Shown one piece after another: positions 5,366 through 13,228 of a stretch of DNA of 13,259 nucleotides. The position numbers were made by a program, and so were the translations under genes. The stretch lies in the NCBI GenBank assembly GCA_903856995.1, contig CAIODK010000129.1, positions 1 through 13,259 on the forward strand, in the 5' to 3' direction. Origin of the DNA: an uncultured Burkholderiales bacterium (lineage in GTDB: Bacteria; Pseudomonadota; Gammaproteobacteria; Burkholderiales; Burkholderiaceae_C). The stretch's first letter is position 1; the number at the start of each line of letters is the position of its first letter. The notes beneath the pieces were generated by a model that was not told the origin of the DNA, made no database searches, and was given only the letters and a program-made list of their open reading frames with translations.

Positions 5366-7468
5366 ATGATTGAAATCGAACTCGACGGTAAAAAGATTGA
5401 CGTCCAAGAAGGCTGCATGATCATGCACGCAGCTGAACAGGCCGGCACCTACATCCCGCATTTTTGCTATCACAAGAAACTCAGCATCGCGGCCAACTGC
5501 CGCATGTGCTTGGTCGATGTGGAAAAGGCCCCTAAGCCAATGCCCGCATGTGCCACCCCGGTGACACAAGGCATGATCGTACGCACCAAGAGCGACAAAG
5601 CTATCAAGGCTCAAAAGTCGGTGATGGAGTTCTTGCTCATCAACCACCCCTTGGATTGCCCCATCTGTGACCAGGGCGGTGAGTGCCAGTTGCAAGATTT
5701 GGCCGTGGGTTACGGTGGTTCAACCTCGCGCTACGATGAAGAAAAACGTGTGGTTCAACCCAAGGATGTGGGTCCTTTGGTCAGCATGCAAGAGATGAGC
5801 CGCTGTATCCAATGCACACGCTGCGTGCGCTTTGGGCAAGAAGTGGCCGGCATCATGGAGCTAGGCATGTCGCATCGCGGCGAGCACGCTGAGATTGAAA
5901 CCTTCGTGGGTCAATCCGTTGACTCCGAGTTGTCCGGCAACATGATTGACATCTGCCCTGTGGGCGCGTTGACCAGCAAGCCATTCCGTTACAGCGCACG
6001 TACATGGGAGCTGAGCCGCCGCAAGTCGGTCAGCCCACACGATGCGACTGGCGCCAATTTGGTGATTCAAGTCAAGAACAACAAGGTCATGCGCGTGGTG
6101 CCTTTGGAAAACGAAGACGTCAACGAATGCTGGATTGCTGACCGCGACCGTTTCAGCTACGAAGCTTTAGAAAGCGCGGACCGCTTGACTCTGCCAATGC
6201 TCAAGCAAGGTGGCGAGTGGAAAGAAGTCGATTGGCAAACCGCCCTTGAATACGTGGCCAACGGCTTGCAGGGCGTCAAAGCCCAGCACGGCCCACAAGC
6301 CATCGGTACATTGGCTAGCCCTCACAGCACGGCTGAAGAGTTGTACTTGGCCGCCGCTTTGACGCGCGGTTTGGGTAGCCAAAACATCGATACACGTTTG
6401 CGCGCTGCAGACTTCCAGTATGACGGCAAAGCACGTTGGTTGGGTACCTCGGTGGCATCACTCACAACACTGCAACGCGTCCTCGTGATTGGCGCCAACA
6501 TTCGTAAAGATCAACCTTTGTTGGCCCAACGTCTGCGTCAAGCAGTACGCAACGGCGGCAAGGTCAACGCTTTGAATGCACAAGCTTACGACTGGGCCAT
6601 GCCCGTCGCCAACACCTTGGTGGTTGACGCCGCCAATTGGGTGCAAGCCTTGGCCGACATCGCTGCTGCTGTGGGCGCTCTCACCGGTGCTGCCGCACCC
6701 GTTGCAGGCAACGCGAACAGTGCAGAGGCACAAGCCATTGCCAAGTCTTTGACGGGTGGTGAACGCAAAGCCATTTTGTTGGGTAACGCGGCGGCACACC
6801 ATGCCAAAGCTTCTAGCTTGCTCAGCTTGGCCAACTGGATTGGCGCACAGACTGGCGCAACCGTCGGTTACCTCGGTGAAGCCGCTAACACGGTGGGCGC
6901 TCAACTGGTGGGCGCATTGCCTATCGCAGGTGGTCAAAATGCAGGCCAAATGTTGGCGGGTGGTTTGAAGGCGGTGGTGTTGCTCAACACCGAACCTGCT
7001 TTCGATGCTGCCAACGGCGCTGCTGCTGCGCAAGCCATCGGCCAAGCCGAAATGGTGGTGACCTTGTCACCGTTCAAAGCAAACATGGACATCAGCGATG
7101 TGTTGTTGCCCATCTCGCCCTTCACGGAAACAGCTGGCACCTTTATCAACACAGAAGGTCGCGTGCAAAGTTTCCACGGCGTGGTCAAGCCTTTGGGCGA
7201 GACACGTCCAGCTTGGAAAGTTTTGCGCGTGTTGGGCACCATGCTCCACGTGCCAGGTTTTGAATTCGAAACCATCGAAGACGTGCGCGCACAAGCCATC
7301 CCTGCCAGCGTGCAAGGGTTGCTCTCAAACACATGCACGGCCATCGTGGATGCCAGCCCTGCCTCAGGTCAACCTGCGACTGCGGCGATTTATCAACTCG
7401 ACAGCTTGGTGCGTCGCGCACCATCGCTTCAACTGACCGCTGACGCGAAGTTGCAAGGAGGCCTGTGA
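5366..7468 (+). CDS. nuoG: NADH:quinone oxidoreductase subunit G (N1b, N4, N5)
   Basis: NuoG is the 75 kDa subunit that carries electrons from NuoF towards NuoI and NuoB. I take ATG 5366 (MIEIELDGKK), preceded by GGA at 5355-5357; the frame is also open from a TTG at 5348 that overlaps the nuoF stop. The resulting 700-residue protein has an N-terminal ferredoxin domain with N1b ligands C34, C45, C48 and C62. The N5 set is H94, C98, C101 and C107 (NHPLDCPICDQGGECQ). The N4 set is C147, C150, C153 and C197. From about residue 215 a molybdopterin-oxidoreductase-like domain follows, which is structural here. The extra N7 cysteines of E. coli and Thermus NuoG are absent (ELSRRKSVSPHD, about 215-226), as in mitochondria and alphaproteobacteria. 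The region around 420-480 is rich in alanine, which is common in this family's variable part. Confidence 0.96.
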   Translation: MIEIELDGKKIDVQEGCMIMHAAEQAGTYIPHFCYHKKLSIAANCRMCLVDVEKAPKPMPACATPVTQGMIVRTKSDKAIKAQKSVMEFLLINHPLDCPICDQGGECQLQDLAVGYGGSTSRYDEEKRVVQPKDVGPLVSMQEMSRCIQCTRCVRFGQEVAGIMELGMSHRGEHAEIETFVGQSVDSELSGNMIDICPVGALTSKPFRYSARTWELSRRKSVSPHDATGANLVIQVKNNKVMRVVPLENEDVNECWIADRDRFSYEALESADRLTLPMLKQGGEWKEVDWQTALEYVANGLQGVKAQHGPQAIGTLASPHSTAEELYLAAALTRGLGSQNIDTRLRAADFQYDGKARWLGTSVASLTTLQRVLVIGANIRKDQPLLAQRLRQAVRNGGKVNALNAQAYDWAMPVANTLVVDAANWVQALADIAAAVGALTGAAAPVAGNANSAEAQAIAKSLTGGERKAILLGNAAAHHAKASSLLSLANWIGAQTGATVGYLGEAANTVGAQLVGALPIAGGQNAGQMLAGGLKAVVLLNTEPAFDAANGAAAAQAIGQAEMVVTLSPFKANMDISDVLLPISPFTETAGTFINTEGRVQSFHGVVKPLGETRPAWKVLRVLGTMLHVPGFEFETIEDVRAQAIPASVQGLLSNTCTAIVDASPASGQPATAAIYQLDSLVRRAPSLQLTADAKLQGGL
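7455..7461 (+). promoter_or_regulatory. Ribosome binding site for nuoH
   Basis: AAGGAGG at 7455-7461 is the strongest Shine-Dalgarno site in the window and lies inside the end of nuoG. It is six bases before ATG 7468 and three before an in-frame GTG at 7465, so it selects ATG 7468, which overlaps the nuoG stop codon by one base. Confidence 0.75.
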
Positions 7469-8550
7469 TGGTTGAAATCATTTACAACGCAGGCTTCGGC
7501 TTGTTGCCCGATGTGTGGTGGACGACGATGGCTTGGCCCGTGTTGTGGACCGTGCTCAAAATCGTCGCTGTGCTGCTGCCTTTGATGGGTTGCGTGGCTT
7601 ACCTGACTTTGTGGGAGCGCAAGGCCATTGGATACACGCAAATCCGTAAAGGCCCGAACCGTACAGGTCCTGGTGGACTTTTACAGCCCATTGCGGATGC
7701 TTTGAAGTTGATGACCAAAGAAATCATCATCCCCACCAAAGCCACAACCAGCTTGTTCTTGCTGGGCCCAGTCATGACCATCATGCCTGCGCTGGCTGCT
7801 TGGGCTGTGATTCCGTTTGGGCCTGATGTGGCCTTGGCCAACGTCAATGCAGGCTTGCTGTTCCTGATCGCCATCACCTCTGTCGAGGTGTACGGCGTGA
7901 TCATCGCGGGCTGGGCATCCAATTCGAAGTACGCGTTCTTGGGCGCGATGCGCGCGTCAGCTCAAATGGTGAGCTACGAAATCGCCATGGGCTTTTGCTT
8001 TGTGATCGTCTTGATGGTCTCCAACAGCTTGAACATGACCGACATCGTCATGGGTCAAGCCAAGGGCATGATGGCTGACAAGGGCTTAGGTTTCTTATCT
8101 TGGAACTGGTTGCCGTTGTTCCCCGTGTTCATCATTTACTTCATCTCCGGTTTGGCTGAGACCAACCGTCACCCCTTCGACGTGGTTGAAGGTGAATCTG
8201 AAATTGTGGCCGGTCACATGATCGAATACTCGGGCATGTCTTTCGCCATGTTCTTCTTGGCTGAATACGCCAACATGATCCTAGTGTCTATGTTGACCGT
8301 TGTGATGTTCTTGGGCGGCTGGTTGTCACCCTTCGACAATGCGTTGTTCAACTTGATTCCTGGTTGGATTTGGCTTGGCATCAAGACCTTCGTGGTCGTC
8401 ACGATGTTCTTGTGGGTGCGCGCCACATTCCCACGCTATCGCTATGACCAAATCATGCGTTTGGGTTGGAAGATCTTCATTCCTCTCACCTTGGTTTGGT
8501 TGCTGGTGGTAGGTGTTTGGATTCAAACACCTTGGAATATCTGGAACTAA
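7468..8550 (+). CDS. nuoH: NADH:quinone oxidoreductase subunit H
   Basis: NuoH is the ND1-type membrane subunit that forms the floor of the quinone channel and links quinone reduction to the proton-pumping arm. The 360-residue protein has about eight membrane helices, the first at roughly 22-46. Conserved cytoplasmic loops are present: LWERKAIGYTQIRKGPNRTG (48-67) with GPGGLLQPIADALK after it, and ETNRHPFDVVEGESEIVAGH (231-250) with MIEYSGM after it. These carry the charged residues of the E-channel near the quinone site. FPRYRYDQIMRLGWK (321-335) precedes the final helix. The start ATG 7468 overlaps the nuoG TGA and has a very strong ribosome site. A gap of only 15 bases separates it from nuoI. 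Confidence 0.97.
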   Translation: MVEIIYNAGFGLLPDVWWTTMAWPVLWTVLKIVAVLLPLMGCVAYLTLWERKAIGYTQIRKGPNRTGPGGLLQPIADALKLMTKEIIIPTKATTSLFLLGPVMTIMPALAAWAVIPFGPDVALANVNAGLLFLIAITSVEVYGVIIAGWASNSKYAFLGAMRASAQMVSYEIAMGFCFVIVLMVSNSLNMTDIVMGQAKGMMADKGLGFLSWNWLPLFPVFIIYFISGLAETNRHPFDVVEGESEIVAGHMIEYSGMSFAMFFLAEYANMILVSMLTVVMFLGGWLSPFDNALFNLIPGWIWLGIKTFVVVTMFLWVRATFPRYRYDQIMRLGWKIFIPLTLVWLLVVGVWIQTPWNIWN

Positions 8551-8565
8551 GGCCGGAACTACACC

Positions 8566-9078
8566 ATGACAACGACTACACAATCCGTTCCTTTCTCATT
8601 GCGCGACTTTTTGTCGAGCTTCCTCTTGCTTGAGCTCTTCAAAGGCATGGCCCTCACCGGCAAATACATGTTTGCGCCCAGCATCACCATTCAGTTTCCG
8701 GAAGAGAAGACACCGATGTCACCTCGCTTCCGTGGCCTGCATGCTTTGCGCCGTTATGACAACGGCGAAGAGCGTTGCATTGCTTGCAAACTGTGTGAGG
8801 CTGTGTGTCCAGCGATGGCGATCACCATCGAGTCTGAGCAACGCGCAGACGGCAGTCGCCGCACCACACGCTACGACATCGATTTGACCAAGTGCATCTT
8901 CTGCGGCTTCTGCGAAGAAAGCTGCCCTGTTGATTCGATCGTTGAAACTCACATCTTTGAGTACCACGGCGAAAAACGCGGTGACCTGTACTTCACCAAA
9001 GAAATGTTGTTGGCAGTGGGCGACCGCTACGAACCCGAAATAGCTGCCAACAAAGCAGCTGACGCCAAATACCGTTGA
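8566..9078 (+). CDS. nuoI: NADH:quinone oxidoreductase subunit I (N6a, N6b)
   Basis: NuoI is the TYKY-type 2x[4Fe-4S] ferredoxin subunit that bridges NuoG to cluster N2 in NuoB. The 170-residue protein starts with an amphipathic N-terminal segment (LRDFLSSFLLLELFKGMALT), which lies along the membrane in known structures. The two ferredoxin motifs are C71, C74, C77, C81 (CIACKLCEAVCP) and C110, C113, C116, C120 (CIFCGFCEESCP). The bridging segment YDIDLTKC and the tail ETHIFEY are typical. GGA at 8555-8557 is eight bases from the start codon. Its TGA stop is followed almost at once by nuoJ. Confidence 0.97.
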   Translation: MTTTTQSVPFSLRDFLSSFLLLELFKGMALTGKYMFAPSITIQFPEEKTPMSPRFRGLHALRRYDNGEERCIACKLCEAVCPAMAITIESEQRADGSRRTTRYDIDLTKCIFCGFCEESCPVDSIVETHIFEYHGEKRGDLYFTKEMLLAVGDRYEPEIAANKAADAKYR

Positions 9079-9086
9079 AAGATTTC

Positions 9087-9824
9087 ATGATGGACGTTCA
9101 ATCGGCTCTTTTTTACGCGTTCTCAGCAGTCATGCTGTTTGCGTCATTCCGCGTCATCACGGCGCGTAACCCTGTACATGCTGCGCTTTACTTGGTGCTG
9201 GCATTCTTCCAAGCCTCGGGCATTTGGATGTTGCTACAGGCAGAGTTCCTCTCTATCGCGCTCGTGCTCGTGTACGTGGGTGCTGTGATGGTCTTGTTCT
9301 TGTTTGTGGTGATGATGCTGGACATCAACGTTGACAGCGTTCGCCAAGGCTTCTGGAAGCATTTCCCACTTGCCGCCACCGTTGGCGCTGTGATCGCTCT
9401 GGAATTGGCGGGTGTGTTGTTAGGTGGCTTTCGTGTCACCGAACCGCACAAGCAAGTCGTTGCGCAATTGGTGTCACCCGTCGCTGTGACTGCTGTAACT
9501 TCTGTCGATGCTGCCTCCGCTGCCATGGCTGCGGCACCCCTTGCAGACGTCGGCCACGTGGTGGTGGCACAAGTTTCCAACACCAAAGCCTTGGGCGTGT
9601 TGCTGTACACCGAGTACCTGTACCCCGTGCAAGTAGCCGCCTTGATTTTGTTGGTCGCCTTGATCGCGGCCATCGCCTTGACCTTGCGTGCCCGCAAAGA
9701 CAGCAAATTCCAAAACCCAGCTGACCAAGTGCGTGTCAAAGCCCGCGACCGTCTGACCTTGGTAAAGATGGATGCGGTCAAGCCCACACCTGCTGCACCT
9801 GCTGCAGAGGAGACTAAAGCATGA
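9087..9824 (+). CDS. nuoJ: NADH:quinone oxidoreductase subunit J
   Basis: NuoJ is the ND6-type membrane subunit next to NuoA, H and K; its third helix contains the flexible pi-bulge linked to coupling. I take ATG 9087 (245 residues); ATG 9090 and an upstream TTG at 9075 overlapping the nuoI stop are possible, and only a weak GAAAG (9077-9081) is seen. The conserved start RVITARNPVHAALYLVLAFF and the helix LVYVGAVMVLFLFVVMML (about 61-78) identify it. The segment LLYTEYLYPVQVAAL precedes the last helix and a charged tail, VRVKARDRLTLVKMD. A stretch at residues 130-162 before that helix is unusually rich in Ala and Val and looks like an expanded periplasmic loop. It overlaps nuoK by four bases (ATGA 9821-9824). 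Confidence 0.95.
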   Translation: MMDVQSALFYAFSAVMLFASFRVITARNPVHAALYLVLAFFQASGIWMLLQAEFLSIALVLVYVGAVMVLFLFVVMMLDINVDSVRQGFWKHFPLAATVGAVIALELAGVLLGGFRVTEPHKQVVAQLVSPVAVTAVTSVDAASAAMAAAPLADVGHVVVAQVSNTKALGVLLYTEYLYPVQVAALILLVALIAAIALTLRARKDSKFQNPADQVRVKARDRLTLVKMDAVKPTPAAPAAEETKA

Positions 9825-10129
9825 ACATCACCTTAGGTCATTACCTCACGCTCGGTGCGATTTTGTTCGCACTCTCCGTGATCGGTATCTTCTTGAACCG
9901 TAAAAATTTGATCGTCTTGTTGATGGCGATTGAATTGATGTTGCTCGCGGTCAACATGAACTTCGTGGCGTTCTCTCACTACTTGGGTGACTTGAACGGT
10001 CAAATCTTTGTTTTCTTCATCTTGACGGTGGCAGCAGCTGAATCTGCCATTGGCTTGGCGATTCTGGTGCAGTTGTTCCGCAACAAATCCACCATCAATG
10101 TCGATGAACTCAACACGCTCAAGGGTTAA
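9821..10129 (+). CDS. nuoK: NADH:quinone oxidoreductase subunit K
   Basis: NuoK is the ND4L-type membrane subunit, a three-helix protein that continues the proton path between NuoJ and the antiporter-like subunits. The 102-residue product has helices at about 6-25, 29-50 and 60-85. The two buried glutamates are at E38 (MAIELMLLAVN) and E74 (AAAESAIGLAI), 36 residues apart as in E. coli E36 and E72, where they are needed for proton pumping. The start overlaps the nuoJ stop by four bases. GAGGAG at 9807-9812 lies eight bases upstream. The protein ends in the charged tail STINVDELNTLKG. Confidence 0.97.
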   Translation: MNITLGHYLTLGAILFALSVIGIFLNRKNLIVLLMAIELMLLAVNMNFVAFSHYLGDLNGQIFVFFILTVAAAESAIGLAILVQLFRNKSTINVDELNTLKG

Positions 10130-10135
10130 TTCATC

Positions 10136-12157
10136 ATGTCACAAACCCTGCAAGCTTCTACATTGTTGGCTGTGCCAATGGCGCCCCTGGTGGGCTCTGC
10201 TTTGGCCGGTATTTTTGGTACGCGCTTTGGCGGTAACCAAATCGGCCGCGGCTTGACGCACACCTTGACCATCTTGGGCGTGTTCATCGCATTCGTTTTG
10301 TCCGCCATGACGCTGCAAAGCGTCGCCTTGGACGGTGCTCGATTCAATGAAACCCTCTACACCTGGATGGTCGTGGGTGATTTGAAGATGGAAGTCGGCT
10401 TCATGGTCGATGGCCTGACCGCCATGATGATGTGCGTTGTGACCTTCGTGTCATTGATGGTTCACCTCTACACCATTGGCTACATGCAAGAGGACGAAGG
10501 CTACAACCGCTTTTTCTCTTACATCTCTTTGTTCACCTTCTCCATGTTGATGCTCGTCATGAGCAATAACATGCTGCAACTATTCTTCGGTTGGGAAGCT
10601 GTGGGCTTGGTGTCATATCTGTTGATTGGTTTTTGGTTCAATAAACCAACCGCGATTTTCGCCAACATGAAGGCCTTCTTGGTCAACCGTGTCGGTGACT
10701 TTGGCTTCATTTTGGGTATTGGTCTGATCGCCGCTTATGGTGGCACATTGAACTACACCGAAGCCTTTGCTAAGGCCGCTGAAATTGGCGCGCTCACATT
10801 CCCCGGCACGGACTGGATGCTGGTGACGGTGATCTGTATTTGCTTGTTCATCGGTGCGATGGGTAAGTCTGCTCAGTTCCCGCTGCACGTGTGGTTGCCT
10901 GACTCCATGGAAGGTCCAACACCAATCTCTGCGTTGATTCACGCGGCGACGATGGTGACGGCTGGTATCTTTATGGTTGCCCGCATGTCGCCCTTCTTTG
11001 AGTTGTCAGACACGGCGCTGAACTTCATCTTGGTGATTGGTGCCATCACCGCCTTGTTCATGGGCTTCTTGGGCTTGATCCAAAACGACATCAAGCGCGT
11101 TGTGGCTTATTCCACACTGTCTCAACTGGGCTACATGACGGTGGCCTTGGGTGCCTCGGCTTACTCTGTGGCCGTGTTCCACTTGATGACCCATGCATTC
11201 TTCAAAGCCTTGCTGTTCTTGGGGGCTGGTTCGGTCATCATGGGCATGCACCACAACCAAGACATCCGTTGGATGGGCGGCGTGCGCAAGTACATGCCCA
11301 TCACTTGGATCACCTCGTTGCTGGGTTCTCTGGCATTGATCGGTACACCGTTCTTCTCCGGTTTCTATTCCAAAGACAGCATCATCGAAGCTGTGGCTGA
11401 AAGCCACTTGCCAGGTGCAGGTTTTGCGCACTTTGCCGTGTTGGCCGGTGTGTTCGTGACGGCGTTCTACTCGTTCCGCATGTACTTCCTCGTGTTCCAC
11501 GGTGAAGAGCGTTACGACCAAAACCCAGATGCGCACCACGACGACCACCATGCGCACGATGACCACGGGCATGACCATAGTCCTCATGAATCACCTTGGG
11601 TGGTGACGGTGCCTTTGATCTTGCTGGCAATTCCTTCGGTGTTGATTGGTTTCTTCACGATCGACGCCATGTTGTTCGGCGAGTTCTTCGCCGACTCCAT
11701 CCTCATCAATGCCGACAAGCACCCAGTGATGCACGAGTTGGCTCATGAATACCACGGCGCTGTTGCCATGGCGATGCATGCCTTCAGCTCGGCACCGTTC
11801 TGGTTGGCTTTTGCTGGTGTGGCGAGCTCTTACTACATGTACATGATCAACCCCGCAGTGCCTGCCGCGATCAAACGTGTCTTTCACCCGATCTACGTCT
11901 TGTTCGAGAACAAGTACTACTTGGACTGGGTCAACGAAAACATCTTGGCCCGTGGTGCACGCGCCTTGGGTACAGGTTTGTGGAAGGGCGGAGATCAGGC
12001 CATCATTGATGGTGGCATCGTGAACGGCTCTTGGAAGTTGGTGGGTTGGATCTCATCTGTGACGCGTCAGTTGCAGTCGGGCTACCTCTACCACTACGCC
12101 TTGGTGATGATCTTGGGCGTGTTCATGCTCATGACGTGGTTCGTCTGGCTCAAATAA
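10136..12157 (+). CDS. nuoL: NADH:quinone oxidoreductase subunit L
   Basis: NuoL is the distal antiporter-like subunit (ND5) of the membrane arm; it pumps protons and carries the long lateral helix that ties the arm together. The 673-residue protein has the usual many-helix Mrp-type fold. Key residues are E154 (FFGWEAVGLVSY), K244 (GAMGKSAQFPLHVWLPDSME), the following HAATMVTAG segment with H269, and K413 (GFYSKDSI). A hydrophilic loop at 467-484 holds nine histidines among aspartates and glycines. The C-terminal part, with KYYLDWVNENI (593-603) followed by hydrophobic helices, is the lateral-helix region. AAGGG at 10121-10125 precedes the start by ten bases. It lies in the standard K-L-M order, with the next gene 12 bases on. 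Confidence 0.96.
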   Translation: MSQTLQASTLLAVPMAPLVGSALAGIFGTRFGGNQIGRGLTHTLTILGVFIAFVLSAMTLQSVALDGARFNETLYTWMVVGDLKMEVGFMVDGLTAMMMCVVTFVSLMVHLYTIGYMQEDEGYNRFFSYISLFTFSMLMLVMSNNMLQLFFGWEAVGLVSYLLIGFWFNKPTAIFANMKAFLVNRVGDFGFILGIGLIAAYGGTLNYTEAFAKAAEIGALTFPGTDWMLVTVICICLFIGAMGKSAQFPLHVWLPDSMEGPTPISALIHAATMVTAGIFMVARMSPFFELSDTALNFILVIGAITALFMGFLGLIQNDIKRVVAYSTLSQLGYMTVALGASAYSVAVFHLMTHAFFKALLFLGAGSVIMGMHHNQDIRWMGGVRKYMPITWITSLLGSLALIGTPFFSGFYSKDSIIEAVAESHLPGAGFAHFAVLAGVFVTAFYSFRMYFLVFHGEERYDQNPDAHHDDHHAHDDHGHDHSPHESPWVVTVPLILLAIPSVLIGFFTIDAMLFGEFFADSILINADKHPVMHELAHEYHGAVAMAMHAFSSAPFWLAFAGVASSYYMYMINPAVPAAIKRVFHPIYVLFENKYYLDWVNENILARGARALGTGLWKGGDQAIIDGGIVNGSWKLVGWISSVTRQLQSGYLYHYALVMILGVFMLMTWFVWLK

Positions 12158-12169
12158 GGAGAATAAAAA

Positions 12170-13228
12170 ATGGGTTTATTGAGCCTTGCCATTTGGACAC
12201 CAATTCTGTTTGGTGTCATCTTGCTCGCCTTTGGGCGTGACGAGCATGCGAAAGTCGTGCGTTGGATTGCGCTGGTTGGTTCTGTGGTCAGCTTTGCTGT
12301 CACCTTGCCGTTGTTCAGCGGTTTTGATGTGGGCACTTCCGCTTTGCAATTTGTTGAGAAATCCATGTGGATCGAACGCTTCAATGTGTTCTACCACTTG
12401 GGCTTAGACGGCTTGTCGTTTTGGTTTGTGTCGCTGACCGCCTTCATCACCGTGATCGTCGTGATCGCTGGTTGGGAAGTGATCACCGAGCGAGTGAACC
12501 AATACATGGGTGCCTTCTTGATTTTGAGCGGTTTGATGATCGGCGTGTTCTGTGCCGCCGATGGCATGCTGTTCTATGTGTTCTTTGAAGCGACATTGAT
12601 CCCGATGTATTTAATCATCGGTATCTGGGGCGGTCCCAACAAAATCTACGCTGCGTTCAAGTTCTTCTTGTACACCTTGCTGGGTTCGTTGTTGATGCTG
12701 ATTGCATTGATCTACCTCTACACCCAGTCGGGTGGCAGCTTTGACCTGATGACTTGGCACAAACTGCCTTTGTCAGCCCATGCGCAAACCTTGTTGTTCT
12801 TTGCTTTCTTTGCTGCCTTTGCCGTGAAGGTGCCGATGTTCCCAGTCCACACGTGGTTGCCGGATGTCCACGTGGAAGCGCCAACGGGTGGTTCTGCCGT
12901 ATTGGCTGCGATCATGTTGAAGCTCGGTGCTTATGGCTTCTTGCGTTTTTCATTGCCCATCGCCCCTGATGCAGCACACGAATTCGCTTGGCTCATGATC
13001 ACGTTGTCGATCGTGGCTGTGGTCTATGTTGGCTTGGTCGCAATGGTGCAAGAAGACATGAAAAAGCTGGTGGCTTACTCATCCGTCGCGCACATGGGTT
13101 TTGTGACCTTGGGCTTCTTCATCTTCAATGACATTGGTGTGTCTGGCGCCTTGGTGCAGATGATCGCGCACGCAGGGCGCGACCAAAGGGGGAGTCAATC
13201 ATGTTCAAGGAGGGGCGACATAAGGTGA
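12170..13228 (+). CDS. nuoM: NADH:quinone oxidoreductase subunit M, interrupted after about residue 335
   Basis: NuoM is the central antiporter-like proton-pumping subunit (ND4). AAGGAG at 12156-12161 gives a strong start at 12170. Residues 1-334 are typical: E140 in FFEATLIPMYLIIGIWGG, K220 in AVKVPMFPVHTWLPDVHVEA and K251 in MLKLGAYGF. EDMKKLVAYSSVAHMGFV (295-312) and GALVQMIAH (326-334) follow. From codon 335 or 336 (about 13173) the family sequence, normally HGF or HGL followed by more membrane helices, is lost. An Arg-rich unrelated tail (GRDQRGSQSCSRRGDIR) runs instead to TGA 13226-13228. The 352-residue reading frame is far short of the usual roughly 490-500 residues and lacks the last helices, including the C-terminal lysine/glutamate site. 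The true exon probably ends at 13172-13176. The gene is either split by an insertion, possibly a splicing intron, or damaged by an assembly join. Confidence 0.9.
   Translation: MGLLSLAIWTPILFGVILLAFGRDEHAKVVRWIALVGSVVSFAVTLPLFSGFDVGTSALQFVEKSMWIERFNVFYHLGLDGLSFWFVSLTAFITVIVVIAGWEVITERVNQYMGAFLILSGLMIGVFCAADGMLFYVFFEATLIPMYLIIGIWGGPNKIYAAFKFFLYTLLGSLLMLIALIYLYTQSGGSFDLMTWHKLPLSAHAQTLLFFAFFAAFAVKVPMFPVHTWLPDVHVEAPTGGSAVLAAIMLKLGAYGFLRFSLPIAPDAAHEFAWLMITLSIVAVVYVGLVAMVQEDMKKLVAYSSVAHMGFVTLGFFIFNDIGVSGALVQMIAHAGRDQRGSQSCSRRGDIR

Noticed and set aside
6458..7045. 195-codon minus-strand open frame inside nuoG
   Set aside because: It lies fully antisense to the Ala-rich part of nuoG. The product has no family features, so it is a shadow frame.
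8541..8560. Short direct repeat GGAACTA around the nuoH stop codon
   Set aside because: Seven bases occurring twice across a stop codon and ribosome-site region is expected by chance.
9188..9787. 199-codon open frame on the minus strand opposite nuoJ
   Set aside because: It is the reverse frame of a clear NuoJ gene. The product is Thr/Ala/Ser rich with no recognisable domain, and the frame stays open because of codon bias in nuoJ.
11006..11587. 193-codon minus-strand open frame inside nuoL
   Set aside because: The Val/His-rich product is the complement of NuoL membrane helices and its His-rich loop, with no sign of independent coding.
11534..11587. CAC/GAC-rich stretch in nuoL considered as a tandem DNA repeat
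   Set aside because: The bases are not a regular repeat unit. The pattern comes from His/Asp codons and is better treated as a protein loop.
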